From: Pezicula radicicola | Taxonomy: Eukaryota > Ascomycota > Leotiomycetes > Helotiales > Dermateaceae | Direction of reading: 5' to 3' | Length of the DNA: 64,000 nt | Assembly: GCA_003008705.1 (NCBI GenBank) | Contig: PDUO01000019.1 | Coordinates: forward strand, 678,552-742,551 | Shown here: positions 58,942 to 64,000 of the stretch, in pieces | Layout: every line of letters begins with the position of its first letter | Position numbering within the stretch: position 1 is the stretch's first letter | The notes under the pieces: model-generated | What the model saw: only the letters and a program-made list of their open reading frames with translations | Databases searched by the model: none | Told to the model about the DNA's origin: nothing | Program-made: the position numbers and the translations under genes

Positions 58942-60405
58942 TCAGATTTCCTGGTCCCACCACGCACTAAGTGCTTTGACAGTAGGTTGCTGAATCCTAA
59001 CCCTCGTGTACAAACATTGCTTATCCTCCTCCTCAGGATGCATATGAAACTCACAGTAATCAAACTGGACAAACTTATTCTCTTCATCAAAGAGTGCCCA
59101 ATCCTTTCCCCTCAAATGCTCCATAAACAACTTCGCCATTTCGGGATCAACAGCCGCGGTATTAGCCAACTCAGCAACTGTATATGGCTCACGTCTATAT
59201 TCTTCTAGTCTGTTTTCTGGGCAGACATAGTAGTAATGAAGCCATTTTGCAAGGTAACGACGGCATGGTGAGTTAGGCGGCGCCCACGAGTCTTTGAAAA
59301 TAAGTTCAATGAGATTGAGAGCAGGTGTGCATTTCGCCTTCTCCCAGTAGCAAAGTTGTAAGGACATTACATAATCCATTAGAGAATGTACTAGGTATTT
59401 CCCCGCCAAACCATAAAGTCGGAATAATGCTAAGAATTTTGGGTTCTCGATTTCTGACTTGCGGACTTCGTAGGTGGTGTTGGAGAGATTGAAAACTTTA
59501 AATGTTCCTTTGTATACCCATTCTACGAGGAGTGCGAATGCGTCGGCGTTGTCTTCTGGTAGTGTGGCTGTTGATGTGCGGGCTTCTTGGAAGGGTCCGT
59601 TGAACATCTTTGAGAAGAAGGGGATGCGGTTGCAGAGGAGCTTTTTATGGATGCGGAAGGGTCGTTGTGTTGGTCCTACATAGATATCTACTATGTCGAT
59701 TCCAAGGCTTCTGGATTTTATTGCAGTTAGAGCTGAGTTAGAAATCTTCGGGGAATCAACTTACTGGTCGAAGTCTTCGGTTAGCTCTTCAACTTCCTCG
59801 CTAACGGATTCATCTTCAGCTGTCTTTTCTGAAGCCTTGTCCTGTTCTGAAAGATTTCCATCTCTGAATAGACTTGGGCTTGTTTGGGTTTCTCGCGCTT
59901 CAGTGTACACTGAGCATGGAGTCTCAGATGGAGCTGACTCTACAATGCCCTCCAATGGTGACGCGCTGCTTGATTCAGCATTACCCTCTTGGTGTTTGGC
60001 TTCACTCGCCGGTCTTGATGGAAGCACCATCTGCAGAGCCGTCTCATCTGATTTAGGGTCCAAACTTGTCTTAGACGCCTCAGCGCGTTTCTTAGATCTT
60101 CTCAACGTTCGTAGCAAAGAGTCGAATTGGGTCTTGTCAAGTTTCACACATGGAGCTTGCGATAGTTGGAGCGCGGAGCTCTCTTTCTTCCAAGTTGTCT
60201 TGTGCGTCTTGGATTTTGTGACTTTCTTTGGCTGGATTGGCTTGTTTCGCTGTGCGCGTGGTGCTCGTACTGTGTATCGCTTTGGGGTTATTGCTTTGCC
60301 GATGCGTAGGGGCTTTGGGGTAGCAGTACGATCCGAAAGTGTTGTAGATGCGGTCTTGTCTACGCTAGGCCTGGTGCCTATTTCATTTGTGGTTTCTTGG
60401 GCCAT
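58942..60405 (-). CDS. BTB/POZ-domain protein with disordered N-terminus
   Basis: Predicted 469-residue protein on two exons, 60405-59765 and 59710-58942, in phase. The first exon (about 213 residues) is basic then acidic and disordered. The intron falls directly before the BTB fold, which opens with IDIVDIYVGP, then FRIHKKLLCNRIPFFSKMFN, the acidic LPEDNADAFALLVEWVYKG, and LYGLAGKYLVHSLMDYVM. The C-terminal part ends with a small conserved-looking motif DYCEFHMHPEEEDKQC. BTB proteins of this kind may be Cul3 adaptors or dimerisation modules. The same intron position and CEFHMH motif recur in the broken copy at 61871-62715. Confidence 0.85.
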
Positions 60406-61870
60406 CTTTTTTTGATACTATGGCAGTTGTATGGAGGGCTAATTGAGGTGTTAGGATGTATAGCTGTAGAAGATTGGCCTTGGTCTTTTAGAAGATGATG
60501 AGGCTGAAAGTGTGGGGGAAAAGAGACTTGAACTCAACAATTAAGTACTGACAATTCGTTTCCTCTGGCTTTTGAGAAAAGAGCAGGTTTGAGAGAGCAA
60601 TTGGATATCCGCGGAGGATTGCAGAAGCTGGATGGCAGAAGATGGATGACGCGGAATAATTCCTAAATGGAGGTGTTGTGTAGTTGAGAAGATGGAGACT
60701 AGGATTCAAGTTGAGAAGACGCGCTGATATTCTTAGGTTTTCGCGCTAGCGGGTCGCAAGGCCTTGAGTATATCCTCAAGTTCACCCTCGCTCAATATAA
60801 CATGTGACCTGGCCACAACCAGAAAATTCACCAGGAGTTACGCCTACACATCTCCTAAGTTATTTAGAGTGTATTAAAGGTGATAATCATTCACCAGTGT
60901 ATCTGTGGTCGCTCTTTTTGACTTGTGAATGGACTGCTATTATATTGTTCGGCTTCGAAGACCGCTAACACTTACAAAGCACTAAGATATCGTCCCTGAA
61001 TCAACAGGTCTTAACACCGGTACCTATCAAAACTTCATATGCAAGTACTGACCGCATATTTTTCAAGGCTTACCAATACCAACGAGTCTTCGCATCACCT
61101 TAAACTCAATGTTACCATGCTCGCTACCAAAGTCGACAACGCTTTGAAGGCAAAGAAATAGTCGATGATTGTATTGTTCTTTCCTAAAGTAGAAATGTAT
61201 GCTTTGAGGAAGCGAAATACATTTGAAGACATCTATTCTCTAGCATCTTTAATTTACGTATTGCTGTTCAATATTTCCAGGCCACCCTTGAACAATGTTT
61301 TGAAGAAAGGAATCTTGGCACATATGATCTTCTTATAAACATTGACTTGGAAAATATGGCAACATAAACCACTAAGTAATTCATGTAACAAATACTTAGG
61401 TTGCCAACTCATAGTTTAACTCAGAGCAGTAGGAGGGTTTCTTTTTCAGCTAAACAGTGGTATTTTTTAAATATATCGCTGAGGTTACGATTTAGTAAAA
61501 AGAAGAATGCCTACTATGAGTCAATACTGTACCAATATTAACTAGGCTGAAATATTTAGCTAAAATAGTGCCCAGCCCGTCTCGCTCTTTTCAATGCTAG
61601 CTTGCTTGGTAGGAGCCACCGTGCTCTATAGCAGAGCATGAGATAGCCTGCAATCTTTTCAGTATTAGCACAGTCTTGTATTCTGAACTGAGCTGAGCAG
61701 AAATCATGTTTGTTTGTGTAGGTAAAAGTCTCCTGAACATCAATTTTGAGAGATAATTAAATTAATTGACAAGAAGTCGAGGTAAGCTAGATTATCCCAG
61801 AATCGCACGAAAATCCCTGTATTAAATACATAGGAGCTTTATCTGAATACCTTTACATCACGAAAACATT
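60406..61870. other. AT-rich intergenic region between the two BTB copies
   Basis: 1.5 kb. The first 350 bp should hold the BTB gene's promoter. No gene is seen in the rest. Confidence 0.5.
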
Positions 61871-62715
61871 ATGGCGTCTCAAAATGGCTGTCTTGATGAT
61901 GAAAGCAGCACAGTCGAGCATAACAATCATAATGTAACTCGCGCAACGGTTGCTGGATACTATGCTGTTCAGCGTGAACAAAAGAAAAGTAATGAGAATC
62001 AGCACAAAGGCTTTGGCAGGTATGCCTCTTACCTTAAACTTGATGAAGACTTTGGCTCATGAAGAAATAGAGCACTTGGACTCGGCATGGTCGATATTCT
62101 GGTTGGACCTCTGAACGAGCCGGTTCGAGTACACAGGAACCTACTCTGCTTTAAAGTCCCCTATTTCCACAGCATGTTCAATAGACGTTCGAAGGAGCTC
62201 CTGAACAGACTTTCAACCTACCTAATGAGGATCCTGCTTCCTTTGACTTACTAGTTGAGTGGGTATATGCTGGAACACTTCCACCAAATAACGACATAAC
62301 GGGAGAAATACTCATCAAGCTTTATGGCCTGGCTGCAAAAATGCATCTTTCATCTTTGATGAACCAGACTATGACGTATCTCGTCGAAGTCTACGTCTTA
62401 GCGCAATTTCTCCCAGGCGAAGAAGACGTTAATGTCGCATATCAAGTCACCAGTCCTCAATCTCCACTGCGCACTTTCATGGCAAGAAGTCTGATATATG
62501 TGACGAAGATGGGGAAGTACAACATATCGTACAGGGATGGTTGGCCTTCGGCACTAGTTGGAAAGATGATGAGCCAGAACGAAGAATTATGTACTGATAT
62601 TGTCACGGAGCTGCGGTTTCGGACCTCACATGCAAACAAACCGACGGATGATGATATCTGTGAGTACCACGTCCATACTGAGGACGAGGAGTGTATTTTT
62701 GGTCTAAATCTATAA
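61871..62715 (+). pseudogene. Frameshifted BTB/POZ paralogue
   Basis: Exon 1 (61871-62019) encodes a short N-terminus from MASQNGCLDDESS. An intron 62020-62070 precedes the BTB fold, as in the neighbour gene. Exon 2 reads LGMVDILVGPLNEP, then VHRNLLCFKVPYFHSMFN. At 62186-62187 the frame breaks. With two extra bases skipped, the BTB sequence resumes at once as FEGAPEQTFNLPNEDPASFD and stays open to TAA at 62715. The C-terminal motif CEYHVHTEDEEC matches CEFHMHPEEEDKQC of the intact BTB gene. As given, the protein would end soon after the break, so it is called a pseudogene. A sequencing error or a missed intron could change this. The long disordered N-terminus of the neighbour is absent. Confidence 0.75.
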
Positions 62716-63716
62716 ATAAAAGCAAGAAAGGAAATTGATCCGCTACTGGAAGTACTAGAGTTACGTAACAGAACAAAGTATCTTCCCTTGCTTAGTGCAT
62801 CTCTTGCTACTCTTATCCTCGGCAATCACCTTAAGTTCTAAATCATGCCAATACTATTATACATCTTTCTGAGCTTTAAACTTTCTAATCTATCAGCGAA
62901 AGCTACTGAGACTTGTTTACTAAGTTAGAAGGATAGGGCAATGCAGTAAGATTACGAACACTGCAATAGAAGATTCTGCAGTAGAGATTTTTATTCGGGA
63001 CAGCTTAAGAGAAATTTGGGTATTTTTAGTTTTGAGCAAATATCACTGAAGAGGCCAATCACTTTTTCGCAGTTCAATAAAGGAATTTGAAATAATACCA
63101 CTGGATATGAAGGTCTTCATTTTAATTGTATTTGAACGAAGTGCGCCAAAACTCTAGAGCCAGCTGTTGTGAGTGTGAATTTCTAACGTTAAGTATGCAT
63201 ATTTGGAGTGATATGGAGCGACGTATATCCCTAAGAACATATCATTCCACTATTCTTCTATTTAAAGAAAGTCATTTGAGCTGAATAGTAACACTACTCA
63301 AGGCACAGAAGTGATTAAGTTGCTTGATTTGAAGGACTGGAACATGAGTCAGTATCTTAGATTGGAACTGAAGGCGCTCGCTTAAGGATTATGCTTTTAG
63401 GTACTGATTCCTAATCTTATTGATTCTAATCAGTCTTGTGTGAATCATTGAATCAATCTCAGCGAAAATTTGATCGAAGTACCTTCTGGTTGAGTCTTGA
63501 CTTCTTACTTAACTAACCAAGAGCATTTGTTGAACAGAGTTAGGTACGGGGGCCTATTATATTTCATAATTCGACAACCGGGGAAATGAATTTCATCCGT
63601 ATATAAACCCATGATTGTCAGAAGCTCAATGTTGGGAAATGAGATTTAATCAACCACAGGGCATACATATTACCAGCTAAGATAAAAACAACTCTTAAGC
63701 TACTTTATAAGCACGC
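62716..63716. other. AT-rich intergenic region
   Basis: 1 kb between the BTB copy (+) and the partial gene (-), so it should hold both 3' ends. No gene is seen. Confidence 0.5.
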
Positions 63717-64000
63717 TCAAGAAGAAGAAGTACCCTTAACGTCAACAACCCCAGCACTCTTCTTATGATCCACAGGAAACTCAGTATCGGAAGCCTGTTC
63801 ACTATCCTCACCCTCCACTCCCGCCTCGCCCTGAATCTCAGCAGCAAAAGCAACTCGTTTAGGTCTTGTAACAATAAATTAGCATTCTTCTTTACCAACA
63901 CCAAGAAAAGAGAGGTTTCCAAAGGCAATAAAAACTTACAGGAGATATCGAACGTCGACATAGCGTAGGATACAAGTCATGATAATAACCAGAACCCAAC
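63717..64000 (-). CDS. C-terminal end of an unknown, probably membrane protein
   Basis: Two exon pieces fit in phase: the end of one exon at >64000-63940 and a last exon 63864-63717. The first encodes a hydrophobic stretch VLVIIMTCIL followed by RYVDVRY. The second gives a hydrophilic acidic tail starting PKRVAFAAEIQGEAG and ending DVKGTSSS. The intron has a GTAAGT donor. This looks like the last membrane helix and cytosolic tail of a transporter or receptor. The rest lies outside the window and no family can be named. Confidence 0.55.

Noticed and set aside
59693..60415. Plus-strand 240-codon frame opposite the BTB gene
   Set aside because: It mirrors the disordered exon 1 of the BTB gene, which continues in phase into the BTB fold; the plus frame has no such support.
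1..64000. CRISPR array, rRNA genes, secondary-metabolite cluster or viral insert
   Set aside because: None seen: no regularly spaced direct repeats, no rRNA-like sequence, no large synthase genes and no viral proteins beyond the retrotransposon.

Overview
The window is nuclear DNA of a filamentous ascomycete (Pezizomycotina). Evidence: short spliceosomal introns of about 45-125 bp with GTAAGT/GTATGT donors and CTAAC-type branch sites, gene density of about one per 3-4 kb on both strands, fungal-type families (Dal5-like MFS, OPT, NCS1, FSH1, Dnf3-like flippase) and a retrotransposon mutated in the manner of repeat-induced point mutation (RIP). The protein style suggests Leotiomycetes (Botrytis/Sclerotinia relatives), but that is an impression only.

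Layout. 0-4.6 kb: end of an MFS permease, then an alpha/beta-hydrolase (-) and a flavocytochrome b2-like dehydrogenase (+) that share a 309-bp divergent promoter. 4.77-10.96 kb: a complete but dead Copia-type LTR retrotransposon with 267-bp LTRs and a 5-bp target duplication. 11-15.5 kb: a long non-coding stretch with a degenerate short repeat, leading to a large single-pass membrane protein with an EGF-like motif (15.5-18.5 kb). 19.4-24.2 kb: P4-ATPase flippase of the Dnf3 type. 25.2-26.8 kb: NCS1 purine/cytosine permease. 27.4-28.5 kb: broken beta-lactamase-fold hydrolase. 29.2-30.7 kb: unknown charged protein with an in-frame stop at codon 44. 31.4-34.7 kb: 11-exon OPT oligopeptide transporter. 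38.1-39.5 kb: repeat protein with two copies of an ExoX-C-like motif and six SUMO-interaction-like motifs. 39.9 kb: internally deleted Snu13 copy. 40.8 kb: a Lys-tRNA(UUU) gene whose 5' acceptor strand is separated from the body by a 53-nt GT...AG insert. 42-47.6 kb: four-helix membrane protein and a surface S41-type protease. 48.7-49.2 kb: decayed coding fragment. 50.6-58.5 kb: SDR, hotdog thioesterase, proteasome subunit Rpn5, FSH1 hydrolase and F-box protein. 58.9-62.7 kb: a BTB protein and a diverged, frameshifted BTB copy. The window ends inside a minus-strand gene.

There is no biosynthetic cluster or obvious operon-like unit. Housekeeping genes (Rpn5, flippase) are mixed with transporters and secreted enzymes suited to nutrient uptake, and with several decaying duplicates. 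All splice models are read by eye and checked for phase; they are not supported by RNA data here.
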